DNA of 64,000 bases from Candidatus Woesearchaeota archaeon. GTDB lineage: Archaea; Nanobdellota; Nanobdellia; Woesearchaeales; UBA9642. The notes below the pieces were generated by a model, which was not told the origin of the DNA, made no database searches, and saw only the letters and a program-made list of their open reading frames with translations. Positions 28,398 through 37,209 of this stretch are shown in pieces. Position 1 is the stretch's first letter; each line of letters begins with the position of its first letter. The stretch is taken from contig QZIT01000005.1 of the NCBI GenBank assembly GCA_003599145.1, positions 191,961 to 255,960 of the forward strand. Direction: 5' to 3'. The translations under genes were made by a program, and so were the position numbers.

Positions 28398-29174
28398 TTT
28401 TTTCACTTCTATGCTTATGGCATTTTCCATAACTCTGATATTTCTAGGGCAGACCGTAAAGGGAAAATTGTGCTGATTGCAATACTCTGTTATTTTATTC
28501 TTTTGCTCTTCAGTTTCAAACAAAACAATCACGTTGATGCCATTGCCTTCGAGAATTTCAAAATCATGCAATTCTTTTTTTATTTTGTCTTTTCTTAACT
28601 GAAAAAAAATCAATTTTTCCTTTAACCTGTCTAATTCTTTTTTTAAGAGCGCAGGGTCAATATAATACTGCTCTAATGTTTGCAGGAATGCAAAAAGCTG
28701 TTCATCACTGGTTGCAATGAACCCTCCTTCACGCAGTTCAATGGGCTTTGCATTGCCAAAGCTTCCCAGACAAATGTCGCCGTATTCTGCTTCCTTTAAT
28801 CCTATAGAGCCTGAAATGTCATTGATGAGAAAAACGTTTTGATCTTTGCATATTTTTGAAATGCTATACATATCCTGCAATGCATAATAGCCTGTCATGG
28901 AATTCACCATGATGGCAAGTTCAGGAATGTGCGAAAACATTCGTATGGAATCAGGATTGATTACTCCTTTATGTGTTTTTATCATTTGATAGTCTATGTT
29001 CAGTTTTTTTAAATACTGTTCATAGGTTATCCATCCGCCTTGATCCTGAATTAAAACAGTTTTATTGAGCGTTTTGAGATATTTGAGAACGTAAAGAATA
29101 GCATGGTCTCCTGACTTGGTAAAAAAAATATGTTTCTTTTTCGTGAGATATTGCAGGTGTTCTATTGCTTCCAT
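28386..29174 (-). CDS. PLP-dependent aminotransferase-fold protein (DegT/DnrJ-like)
   Basis: 'IFFTKSGDHAILYVLKYLK...VFLINDISGSIGLKEAEYGDICLGSFGNAKPIELREGGFIATSD'. Confidence 0.75.
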   Translation of the reverse strand: MEAIEHLQYLTKKKHIFFTKSGDHAILYVLKYLKTLNKTVLIQDQGGWITYEQYLKKLNIDYQMIKTHKGVINPDSIRMFSHIPELAIMVNSMTGYYALQDMYSISKICKDQNVFLINDISGSIGLKEAEYGDICLGSFGNAKPIELREGGFIATSDEQLFAFLQTLEQYYIDPALLKKELDRLKEKLIFFQLRKDKIKKELHDFEILEGNGINVIVLFETEEQKNKITEYCNQHNFPFTVCPRNIRVMENAISIEVKKLTF

Positions 29175-29206
29175 GACTCTGAGAAGCTCTTGCGCATTAT
29201 AAAGTT

Positions 29207-29920
29207 TTATTTTTTCAGGCGTTTTTGCACAGCATTACTTTCCAATTCTTTCAATGCATCCTTGGCTATCCACTGTGCTGTTTTGTTGTTTATTTTCAGA
29301 ATTTCCTTTGCTGTTTGTATTGCCTGTTTGTTTAAAGCAGGGCTGCTTTTTCCTATTTGCCGTAATGCCCAGTTGACTGCTTTTTTTACAAAATTTCTCT
29401 CATCGGTTGCCGATGCTTTAATAACAGGAAAAAATGCAATAATCTTTTTTTCAGGTATATTTTTATGCCACGCAAAGCACGCCATCAATGCAAACGCTGT
29501 TCTTTTTTCAAAGTCTCTTATTTTTTTTGCATAGACAAAAACTTTTTCATAGGCATAAGACGTTTTATGAAATAAATTTAAACAACTTTGATCAACCAAA
29601 TCCCAGCTCGTAAATTCCTTTATCCATGCATCCATCATTTTTGAAGTAAATTTTTCAGGATCTGCAATCATGCCTGCTAACAGCCTTGCTTCGTGAATTC
29701 CCGTATGCCATAATTGCATGGCTAATGCATGATTTTTTCCTATCTGCTTTGCAACTTTTCTCGTATCAGTAACAGAAACACCCAGTGCATTGGTAACGTC
29801 AATGCCAAATCGTTGCATGCCATCTTTATTCTTTTTTGATGCATGCTGTTGCAAAAGCGCAAGGGCTTGGTTAACGTCCATAAACGCGTAATGATCATTA
29901 AATTTATAAATGTACCTCAA
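29207..29920 (-). CDS. DNA alkylation repair protein, AlkD-like HEAT-repeat family
   Basis: 'HALAMQLWHTGIHEARLLAGMIADPEKFTSKMMDAWIKEFTSWDLVDQSC...WALRQIGK'. Confidence 0.85.
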   Translation of the reverse strand: MRYIYKFNDHYAFMDVNQALALLQQHASKKNKDGMQRFGIDVTNALGVSVTDTRKVAKQIGKNHALAMQLWHTGIHEARLLAGMIADPEKFTSKMMDAWIKEFTSWDLVDQSCLNLFHKTSYAYEKVFVYAKKIRDFEKRTAFALMACFAWHKNIPEKKIIAFFPVIKASATDERNFVKKAVNWALRQIGKSSPALNKQAIQTAKEILKINNKTAQWIAKDALKELESNAVQKRLKK

Positions 29921-29962
29921 AAATAATCATATTTATAAAACCTTTATAAGTTCTTTAAGTGT

Positions 29963-30034
29963 GCCTCTGTGGCTCAGTGGTAGAGCGTGTCCTTGGTAAG
30001 GACAAGGTCGCGAGTTCGATTCTCGCCAGAGGCT
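29963..30034 (+). tRNA. tRNA-Thr(GGT)
   Basis: GCCTCTG...CAGAGGC acceptor, GCTC/GAGC D stem, TGTCC-TTGGTAA-GGACA anticodon arm, GCGAG-TTCGATT-CTCGC T arm. Confidence 0.95.
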
Positions 30035-30041
30035 GTTCTTA

Positions 30042-30575
30042 TTATTTCTTTCGCAACATCAATTCAGGCTTTCCCACGTTTAATTCTTTTGCTTTAATGC
30101 CTAGATTGCTTATGAATGCTCTTATTTCTTTTTTTATCTTTTCTACGTTGCCCTTAGCGTGCAATTTCTCCACTTCTAAAAAAGTTCCTAAGCCTTTCAC
30201 TTCTTCAAAAACAATTTCATACTCTTTCGTTAGATACGTATGTTTTTTATTGTTGAGTATTATCAGTTTTTTAAATCCCATGTGCTTCAGTATGTTCTCC
30301 ATCGCAGAAACATCAGATATTGCTATTTCATATTCATCAGAGTATATCCATTTTTTCCCTCGACAAACATCTTTTTTATAGGCAAGAAAATGTTTTTTTT
30401 CTTTTGTTCTTAACCTAAGCCAAGCTGTTGGAGAAGGCAAGTTCATGTCTTTGCTCAAAGGGTCATAGAAATACACATCCTTGGTTTTTTTTATGCCTAG
30501 AAATTTAAATTGCTTTAAACTGGCAAGGACTTTCTTTTTATCAAAAACCTGCACGAGTATTTCTACTTCTTTCAT
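30042..30575 (-). CDS. CYTH domain protein (CyaB-like / triphosphatase)
   Basis: 'MKEVEILVQVFDKKKVLASLKQF', 'AWLRLRTKEKKHFLAYKK', 'FEEVKGLGTFLEVEK'; start at internal Met 30575. Confidence 0.85.
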   Translation of the reverse strand: MKEVEILVQVFDKKKVLASLKQFKFLGIKKTKDVYFYDPLSKDMNLPSPTAWLRLRTKEKKHFLAYKKDVCRGKKWIYSDEYEIAISDVSAMENILKHMGFKKLIILNNKKHTYLTKEYEIVFEEVKGLGTFLEVEKLHAKGNVEKIKKEIRAFISNLGIKAKELNVGKPELMLRKK

Positions 30576-30609
30576 ACGCTTGCAAGGCCATGATGATTTA
30601 TTAATGTTT

Positions 30610-32013
30610 CTACGTTGATAGGGAAAAGTCTTTTCTGAGTGCATCCAGCGTTGACAAGCTTGGAGGTCCTCTGCTATCGCCTGCAAGGTTGATTACAGAC
30701 AGAGCAGGCAATTTATCTGCAAGGTCACTGACAACAGCCATTCCTGGAAAATAACTTGGTCCATAATAGCAGAATGGTTTGAGCATGCTTTTTGACTGTG
30801 TCATGTGCTCAACTCTGCTTTTTGCTCTGTGAGGGTCAACGCCCAAAGCAATATATTCCTGTTCCATTTGTTCTGCAGTAATATCTCTTGCATGAAAGTA
30901 TCTAGCAGCCATATAGCCGAGAGCCATCATGGATAAATATTCTAAATTTGCACTGATGTAAAGATTTGTTTCAAGCTCTTTATCAGACATTTTTTCTAAA
31001 CCGCCAACACGCATATTTTTAAAAATATGAGTCAAGTCATCTCTGAAAAGTTTTCTGGCAGTGTTTGCATAGCCCTCGTTAACAACAGCCTGATTGCAGG
31101 CCATTGCTCCTACAGCGCCATATAAATCTCCCGTATTACGTGCATACTTATGCCATAACGCGTGCAATAAATAATGGCCGCCAACTTCATGCAATGCGGT
31201 ATTGATAACGTCAAAAACACATTTGGTATCTGACTCTACCATGCAGGTTTCTCCATAAACTTCTCCTTCTTTATTTCCATAGGCAAAAAATCCCATGAAA
31301 GGAGCATGATGAAGAATGTCAACGTTTAATTCTGCACTCTGAGGAAGCAGCTTATGTTTTTTCAAAATTTCCAAAACCAATTGAGATGCATCTCTATAAG
31401 CAATTCCCATTTCAGATTTGGATAAAAAACCGACTTCTTCTCTCCAGCGTCTTGCAGCTTCTGCTAATGAATCTGTATCAGAACCAGTAACACCCATTTG
31501 CTGAAAGGTTTGCAGTCTATATTGATTCACATGTACATCGGTAGGAATAAGCAATGGCTCTACGCCAGTAATTGCAAATAATGCCTCTTTATAGTTAAGT
31601 TTATGGCGAGTAACTCCTAAATCATTAGTTGCAATCATGGCAACTATTCTTAATGAGCGTGCCTGATCAAGGCGAACATCTCGCTGATATCCTGCAGGAA
31701 GTTCTGCTGCAATGTTGACCAAATCAGAAACCATAACCAACGGATCTTCCTCTGTATCAAGCGCAAGTTTTCTTCTTAACTCTGTTGTATCAAGGCCTGA
31801 ATCTGCCCTTTTTCTTATTTCAATCAATCGCGGGTCAGTATAAAGAGGAGAATTTTCAATTAAATACTCCTCGCCAAAAGCAAAACAGTCTGCAAGTTGT
31901 CGTTTTGTTGGCTTGCCGTAAAAACCACTACCACCAACCAATGCATCTAATAATAAAACAGTTTCAAGATGCTGCCTTCCAAATTCAATAACAGGATTCA
32001 TCATACCACCCAA
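30610..32013 (-). CDS. putative HExxxH metallopeptidase (DUF1704/MATCAP-like candidate)
   Basis: 'NTALHEVGGHYLLHALWHKY' followed ~50 aa later by 'VVNEGYANTARKLF'. Confidence 0.55.
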   Translation of the reverse strand: MGGMMNPVIEFGRQHLETVLLLDALVGGSGFYGKPTKRQLADCFAFGEEYLIENSPLYTDPRLIEIRKRADSGLDTTELRRKLALDTEEDPLVMVSDLVNIAAELPAGYQRDVRLDQARSLRIVAMIATNDLGVTRHKLNYKEALFAITGVEPLLIPTDVHVNQYRLQTFQQMGVTGSDTDSLAEAARRWREEVGFLSKSEMGIAYRDASQLVLEILKKHKLLPQSAELNVDILHHAPFMGFFAYGNKEGEVYGETCMVESDTKCVFDVINTALHEVGGHYLLHALWHKYARNTGDLYGAVGAMACNQAVVNEGYANTARKLFRDDLTHIFKNMRVGGLEKMSDKELETNLYISANLEYLSMMALGYMAARYFHARDITAEQMEQEYIALGVDPHRAKSRVEHMTQSKSMLKPFCYYGPSYFPGMAVVSDLADKLPALSVINLAGDSRGPPSLSTLDALRKDFSLST

Positions 32014-32121
32014 TTACAGAACCATTTTTTGCAATATAAATCTTTGCTTTTATGCTCTGATACGGGCTATTTCAAAACATTAATAAATCCCTGTTCTTCT
32101 TATATGCAAAAGAGGTGTGCT

Positions 32122-32700
32122 ATGTGGGAAATCATACAGGGCATTATTGCGCTATTCATCATTATTGACCCTTTCCTAAGCATGGCTATGTTTCTTGCGC
32201 TAACCAAAGGACAGACACGCGCAGAAATGAAAAAGCAGGCGCTGACTGCAGTGGGAGTTGCCAGCGTCATGTTATTGCTGTTTCTCGTAGGCGGGTTATT
32301 CTTACTAAATCTCATGAGCATCAGCTTTGAAAGCTTTAAGATAGGTGGAGGAGTTATTTTGCTGATGCTGGGCATCAGAACCTGCTTGGGGAAAGGTTTT
32401 GCAACACCCGCAAAATACAAAGTAAGCATTGTGGTTATTGGCACGCCTATGCTTTCTGGTCCAGGAGCATTGACAACTATCATTATTTTATCCCAACAAT
32501 CAGGCATTGCGGTTGCAGCAATTGCATCAGTTGTTGTTTTAGTCCTTACTTTTTTCATACTCTACTATGCAAGCTATTTCCAGAAATGGATTAGCGAAAA
32601 AATGATGGAAGTGTTTTCAAGAGTGATGGGATTATTATTAACAGCCTTGGCAGTGCAGTACATTGTTGAAGGCATTACGATGATTATCAGGGGAGGTTGA
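32122..32700 (+). CDS. MarC family integral membrane protein
   Basis: 'IIQGIIALFIIIDPFLSMAMFLALTKG', 'KIGGGVILLMLGIR', 'GTPMLSGPGALTTIIIL'; start at ATG 32122. Confidence 0.9.
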   Translation: MWEIIQGIIALFIIIDPFLSMAMFLALTKGQTRAEMKKQALTAVGVASVMLLLFLVGGLFLLNLMSISFESFKIGGGVILLMLGIRTCLGKGFATPAKYKVSIVVIGTPMLSGPGALTTIIILSQQSGIAVAAIASVVVLVLTFFILYYASYFQKWISEKMMEVFSRVMGLLLTALAVQYIVEGITMIIRGG

Positions 32701-32703
32701 ATT

Positions 32704-33102
32704 ATGGCAAAAAAAGTTTCTGTCAGGGAGTTTATGTCTGCGCCTGTCATTACAGGAAAAAAAGAGGAATCCATACAGAGCGTTGCAAACAAGATGAAAG
32801 ACCATCACGTCGGCATTATCGTTGTTGTCAATGCAAAAGGAAGTATTGATGGAGTTATTTCTGAGAGGGATATTTTAAACAAAGTGGTTGCCTTAGGAAG
32901 AGATGTAAAAACAACTTCTGTAAGGGAAATCATGCAGACCAAAGTCATTACCGGAACACCAAGCATGACTGATGTTGAGGCTGCTGCAATGTTCATGAAG
33001 CACAAAGTGAAAAAACTGCCTATCGTAGAAAGAAACAAGCTTGTGGGCATTATCACCCAAACAGATATTTTAAAGCTGTATGCACTCAAGTGGGCGCTGT
33101 AA
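32704..33102 (+). CDS. CBS-domain pair protein
   Basis: 'VREFMSAPVITGKKEESIQSVANKMKDHHVGIIVV...VISERDI' and second copy 'VREIMQTKVITGTPSMTDVEAAAMFMKHKVKKLPIVERNKLVGIITQTDI'. Confidence 0.93.
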   Translation: MAKKVSVREFMSAPVITGKKEESIQSVANKMKDHHVGIIVVVNAKGSIDGVISERDILNKVVALGRDVKTTSVREIMQTKVITGTPSMTDVEAAAMFMKHKVKKLPIVERNKLVGIITQTDILKLYALKWAL

Positions 33103-34083
33103 ATGGAAGATTTGCATTACTATCTTATTGAATTTATGCAGGAGGATTTCGGAGATTTAGGTCCTGTTTTTTTAGCTCGCGAATTAAAATCACTGGGATT
33201 TGAAAATGTCGTTTCCTTAAGCCCTGAAGAGAGAAATGTGTTTATGGAGCACATCTTAACTCATGTTTTTTCCCAAGTCATGTCTCCTCAGAAAGTAGCG
33301 ATAAAAAAAAGCAGACTGCAATCGTTATTGGAAAAGTTCCCTCCTCAATGTTTTTTGTCATCGAGGGAAAAAACAACCATCTTATTGAGAGGGATTCCTG
33401 CAAATGAGCCAGGCATTTCCAGAACTGATTTTCCATCCATCAGCAGGATTTTTTCAGTAATTTTAGGAGGAGGACTGCTGATTTTAGTTTTGGTTATTGC
33501 GCTGATGTTCAAAAGCGAGGAAAAAGTTAGTGTGAATATAACGAATAATTCCTTGATAAACTGGACGCATGATTTTCCTTCTGAAAATTTTTCACAGGAG
33601 ACCATGCCTGATTTGCAAAATACTTCTTTGAATATGACAGAAAATAGTTCAAATAATCAAAATGCGACGGCGAATAATAATATTCCTAATGCGACAAATC
33701 AAAATTCACAGAATCTTTCAAGTCAGAATAATACCATGCAAAATCTGTCTCAGCAAAACAATACTCTGCAGAATAATTCTTTAAATAATAACACGTTACA
33801 GAATAACACGCAGAGTAATCAAAATACCACAATCCCTCAGAATAATACGCAACAAAATAATAATCAAAATATAACGGATAATAATCAAACTTCCATTGAT
33901 AATACATCAGATTATCCTCCGGGAAATGACACCATACAAAATAACACTTCTGATAATTATGCAAATAATACCTATCAAAATACAACCTGCAATTCTGCAA
34001 AGAAAGGAACCATACAATTTGATGAAACTAACGGACATTTCTATGGATGCGATGGAACGGTTTGGAAGCAATTGGACAATTAA
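33103..34083 (+). CDS. single-TM protein with long Asn/Gln/Thr/Ser-rich (sequon-dense) extracellular stalk
   Basis: TM 'VILGGGLLILVLVIALMF' followed by ~150 aa of NNT/NNS/QN low complexity and a short terminal 'GHFYGCDGTVWKQLDN' cap. Confidence 0.75.
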   Translation: MEDLHYYLIEFMQEDFGDLGPVFLARELKSLGFENVVSLSPEERNVFMEHILTHVFSQVMSPQKVAIKKSRLQSLLEKFPPQCFLSSREKTTILLRGIPANEPGISRTDFPSISRIFSVILGGGLLILVLVIALMFKSEEKVSVNITNNSLINWTHDFPSENFSQETMPDLQNTSLNMTENSSNNQNATANNNIPNATNQNSQNLSSQNNTMQNLSQQNNTLQNNSLNNNTLQNNTQSNQNTTIPQNNTQQNNNQNITDNNQTSIDNTSDYPPGNDTIQNNTSDNYANNTYQNTTCNSAKKGTIQFDETNGHFYGCDGTVWKQLDN

Positions 34084-34116
34084 CTTTTTAAAGCACGCAT
34101 TTTTCATGCAGTATAC

Positions 34117-34232
34117 GCGGGGGTAGCAAAGCCTGGTCAAATGCGCAGGACTTAAGAGGGATAGCTGCAAGTTGCAGTATTAAGTCATCCTGTCCCTTAG
34201 TGGGTTCGAGGGTTCGAATCCCTTCCCCCGCA
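34117..34232 (+). tRNA. tRNA-Leu(TAA) containing a 30-nt intron (34157-34186)
   Basis: GCGGGGG/CCCCCGC acceptor, anticodon stem CAGGA/TCCTG, class II variable arm CCC..GGG, central BHB helix CTTA/TAAG with bulges AG^A and TC^A; spliced loop CTTAAGA. Confidence 0.92.
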
Positions 34233-34242
34233 TTTTCTAGAA

Positions 34243-34686
34243 TTACACATCTGGAAACGGTTTCTCTGGGTTGATTTCTTCTCCTGTCTGCACGCTCAGC
34301 GCTATTGCCTTATACGTATCTCTGAACGCCAGTGCTATTTCGTAAAAGCGAAGCCTTTCAGGAGAAAGATGCCTGAACCAATCATGTTGCGTCCTGACAT
34401 TTTTCTCTTTGATAATGCGCGCTCTTTCCTGAGCATCGGGAACAGCTCCTAAGGCATAGGTTACTAATTCTCCATACGCCTGAATGCTTTGCTTGCCGAA
34501 AAAATCTCGGTAATCAGCAGGATTTTCCGCATAGAAGAATTTCATGGCTGGCTGCGCATTATGCGTATAGACTCTGGCAAAATCTGCTTCTGGGCCTTCC
34601 GCAGTAAACCCTCTTTCTTGCATGAAATCATCCAAACTGTTTAAGTCTGGCTTTACCACAAATCCGATATCATAAGATAATGACAT
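34243..34686 (-). CDS. hypothetical protein
   Basis: ORF only; no family recognised. Confidence 0.55.
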   Translation of the reverse strand: MSLSYDIGFVVKPDLNSLDDFMQERGFTAEGPEADFARVYTHNAQPAMKFFYAENPADYRDFFGKQSIQAYGELVTYALGAVPDAQERARIIKEKNVRTQHDWFRHLSPERLRFYEIALAFRDTYKAIALSVQTGEEINPEKPFPDV

Positions 34687-34791
34687 AGGTTGATGATTTC
34701 AAAGTGCAATATAAATTTTTTGGTTGGAAATGCAACCTTTAGAGTAAAACTTTATAAACTCTGAATATATTAGAAAAGCGAGGTGGTACAT

Positions 34792-35013
34792 ATGTTGTGC
34801 TGGTGTAAAAGTGTATTGGCCGTTTTGATTATTATATTTGTCTGGCTTCCAGGAACAGTTTTTAATGTGTTAATAACCATAGCAGCTGCGTTGATATTGA
34901 TATTAAGCTTGACTGTTGGATGCTGCTGTAAGGGAAGCTGTTGCAATGGCAAATGCGACCATAAAGAAATGAAGACAATGCCTGAAAAAGTGACCAAGAA
35001 AAAGAAAAGATAA
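34792..35013 (+). CDS. small membrane protein with Cys-cluster tail
   Basis: MLCWCKSVLAVLIIIFVW...LSLTVGCCCKGSCCNGKCDHKEMK; ATG at 34792 preceded by 'gcgaggtgg'. Confidence 0.65.
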   Translation: MLCWCKSVLAVLIIIFVWLPGTVFNVLITIAAALILILSLTVGCCCKGSCCNGKCDHKEMKTMPEKVTKKKKR

Positions 35014-35018
35014 TTTTT

Positions 35019-35402
35019 TTATTCTATTTTTTTTCCTATTTCTATTGCATAGATGCCGAACTTTTGTATTCTTTCAAGATACCCTGGAAATGCATGATAG
35101 ACGGCTACACCATCTGCGATTGAAGGCACCCCAGGAAGCACATTTTGCAGGCCTTCACATTCAAGCATTGCCTCAACAGTCCCATAATGCCGTATAGCAT
35201 CTATAGAGAATCTTAGTGCAGACATATTTAATAGCTTATAATGCTCGTCTACAGCCCTAAAAACTCCTATGTCTCCAATACTCATAGTTTTATAGTTTTT
35301 AGAGGGCTTTTCAGGGTCAGAAACTCTTCCCTCAATAGTCTTTTCACCAGAAGAAATAGCATCATACCACTGCAAGGCAACCCATAATTCCCATTCATTC
35401 AT
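35019..35402 (-). CDS. ASCH-domain protein
   Basis: 'WYDAISSGEKTIEGRVSD...SIGDIGVFR...HYGTVEAMLECEGLQNVLPGVPSIADGVAVYHAFPGY'. Confidence 0.8.
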   Translation of the reverse strand: MNEWELWVALQWYDAISSGEKTIEGRVSDPEKPSKNYKTMSIGDIGVFRAVDEHYKLLNMSALRFSIDAIRHYGTVEAMLECEGLQNVLPGVPSIADGVAVYHAFPGYLERIQKFGIYAIEIGKKIE

Positions 35403-35432
35403 GGTGACAGGACTTTTCCTGAGTTTATAAAG

Positions 35433-36107
35433 CTATCCAAAGGTAAAAGTGTATGCTTTTAAGCCTTCAGGAACAGCTATTTCCAGAGTATGGGTTCCAT
35501 ATGCAGGCTCTGTAATGATAGGATAAAGGCCTTCTTCATGTACGGTTATTGTCTTTTTCATGGCGCCATCAAGGTAAATGCTGATGTTTGCAGGCTGTTC
35601 TGAACCGGCAACCAAATTGACATTTTTTGCAGTGTATTTTAAGGCTATTTTTCCCTCTCCTGAAGATTCCATGAAGTCATGGCTGTTCTTCCATGCTCCC
35701 TGCAAATAGAACAGATTATTTTGCATGGCTAAAGGAAATGCATACTCAACCGTTTGTTCAGGCTTCCATCCTTCTTTATTTCCCATTTGATTTCTTGAAA
35801 ATCCGTACCCAAAATAAATTTCAGGAGTCGCTATTTTTGAAAAATCTGTTTGCGACGTGTTGGGATTGATTAAGCCTTTTGAAATTTCCGTGTTTTCCTT
35901 TAAGACAGCATTCCTTTCCTTTAACAGCTCTTGTATCTTGCTTTCTGTTTCTCCATAATTGCCCTCGCCTATATGGTCATACACAATAAATCCATCAATG
36001 TCTATCAAATACTTTCTTGGCCAATACCTGTTCTGATAGGCTCTCCATGTTTGATAATCGTTATCAAGAACAACAGGGTAATCTATATGGTACTTTTGCA
36101 CTGCCAT
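35433..36107 (-). CDS. DipZ/TlpA-like thioredoxin-fold C-terminal part, N-terminally truncated
   Basis: 'VQKYHIDYPVVLDNDYQTWRAYQNRYWPRKYLIDIDGFIVYDHIGEGNYGETESKIQELL' present, but no upstream CxxC half. Confidence 0.6.
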   Translation of the reverse strand: MAVQKYHIDYPVVLDNDYQTWRAYQNRYWPRKYLIDIDGFIVYDHIGEGNYGETESKIQELLKERNAVLKENTEISKGLINPNTSQTDFSKIATPEIYFGYGFSRNQMGNKEGWKPEQTVEYAFPLAMQNNLFYLQGAWKNSHDFMESSGEGKIALKYTAKNVNLVAGSEQPANISIYLDGAMKKTITVHEEGLYPIITEPAYGTHTLEIAVPEGLKAYTFTFG

Positions 36108-36447
36108 CTGCCATGGCTAAAACTAATCCTCCTTTATAAGCAGGCATTACACCTCCAATCTCTCCCATAATAAGAGGTCCATCAGCATCGACAGTTAAAA
36201 GATAATTCAGCGCTATCCAGTTGGTTAATAAGTCATCATCAAGAAATTCCGGGGCTTCAACCGTTGTTATCAGCTGTTTACCTTCCTGCATTCTCATAGA
36301 CTGCAATTTTTCAAAAGCTTCCTGCAAAAAATTTCCTGCATATAATTCTGTGAGGTTCATAGCTGCAGGATAAAAAAGACATTTATAAAGATTATGCACC
36401 GTTGCTCTTTCGTTATTGCCCGTAAAAAACACTGGACAGCTCTGCAA
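36064..36447 (-). CDS. hypothetical ORF, possible gene fragment overlapping the truncated thioredoxin gene
   Basis: ORF ends 44 nt inside 35433-36107 in a different frame; likely internal start MNLTELYAG. Confidence 0.35.
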   Translation of the reverse strand: MQSCPVFFTGNNERATVHNLYKCLFYPAAMNLTELYAGNFLQEAFEKLQSMRMQEGKQLITTVEAPEFLDDDLLTNWIALNYLLTVDADGPLIMGEIGGVMPAYKGGLVLAMADGSAKVPYRLPCCS

Positions 36448-36499
36448 AACCTATTTAAAAACCACAAACTTAAAAAAGACCATGACCTTAGTATCAATT

Positions 36500-36778
36500 A
36501 TGAACAGAAAGAAACTGTTGCAAATAGTAGTTATGAATCTTAAAAAAGAAGGCGCAAAAAAGATTTCCCTTTTCGGCTCTTATGCAAGAAAGGAGAAACA
36601 TAAGGATATTGACCTCATTGTTGCGTTTAAACAGCAAAAAAGCCTTCTTGAGTTGATTAGAATAGAGAGAGAACTGTCTGAATCTACAGGCGTTAAAATA
36701 GACATGCTTACCGAAAACTCCATCAGCCCGTTTCTCAAAGAATCTATAGGCAAAGATATTGAGGTCCTTTACGGATGA
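36500..36778 (+). CDS. MNT-type nucleotidyltransferase (MntA-like antitoxin)
   Basis: 'KISLFGSYARKEKHKDIDLIVAF' (GSx9DxD). Confidence 0.85.
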   Translation: MNRKKLLQIVVMNLKKEGAKKISLFGSYARKEKHKDIDLIVAFKQQKSLLELIRIERELSESTGVKIDMLTENSISPFLKESIGKDIEVLYG

Positions 36779-37107
36779 AAGAGGATAGTTTCTACATTAA
36801 ACACATAGCTGAAGCAATTAAGAAAATAGAGGAATATGCCAAAAACAAGACTCAATTCCAACAAAACACCATGATACAGGATGCAACCATACGCCAGATT
36901 GAAATTATTGGAGAAGCAACAAAAAAGATTTCCCAAAAAACCAAACAAAAATATAATTTGCCTTGGAAGGACATTGCAGGCATGAGAGATAAGTTGATTC
37001 ATGAATATTTCGGAGTAGATATCGCTGCTGTATGGAAAACAGTAGAAAATGACCTGCCCATCTTAAAAAAAGAAATTGAAAAAATGGTGAAAAATGATAA
37101 ACTTTGA
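36775..37107 (+). CDS. HEPN domain DUF86 protein (HepT-like toxin)
   Basis: 'QNTMIQDATIRQIEIIGEATKKI' and 'MRDKLIHEYFGVD' (Rx4H); overlaps the MNT gene by 4 nt. Confidence 0.88.
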   Translation: MKEDSFYIKHIAEAIKKIEEYAKNKTQFQQNTMIQDATIRQIEIIGEATKKISQKTKQKYNLPWKDIAGMRDKLIHEYFGVDIAAVWKTVENDLPILKKEIEKMVKNDKL

Positions 37108-37177
37108 CGAAAGCCAAAAGCGAAAGATGAAAGAGCTTTGGGATAATCAAGAAGATGAATTCTGGGATAGTGTATAA
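37094..37177 (+). CDS. 27-aa micro-ORF overlapping the HEPN gene end
   Basis: ATG at 37094 overlaps the HepT stop by 14 nt; MINFDESQKRKMKELWDNQEDEFWDSV. Confidence 0.45.
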   Translation: MINFDESQKRKMKELWDNQEDEFWDSV

Positions 37178-37209
37178 ACCTTTTTAAACCCCTCTCTTTT
37201 CCTAACCAC

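Noticed and set aside
33686-34000. Antisense 104-aa ORF (Y/C-rich) opposite the Asn-rich stalk
   Set aside because: Composition mirrors the reverse complement of AAT/CAA repeats; no start-site signals or family; artefact of low complexity.
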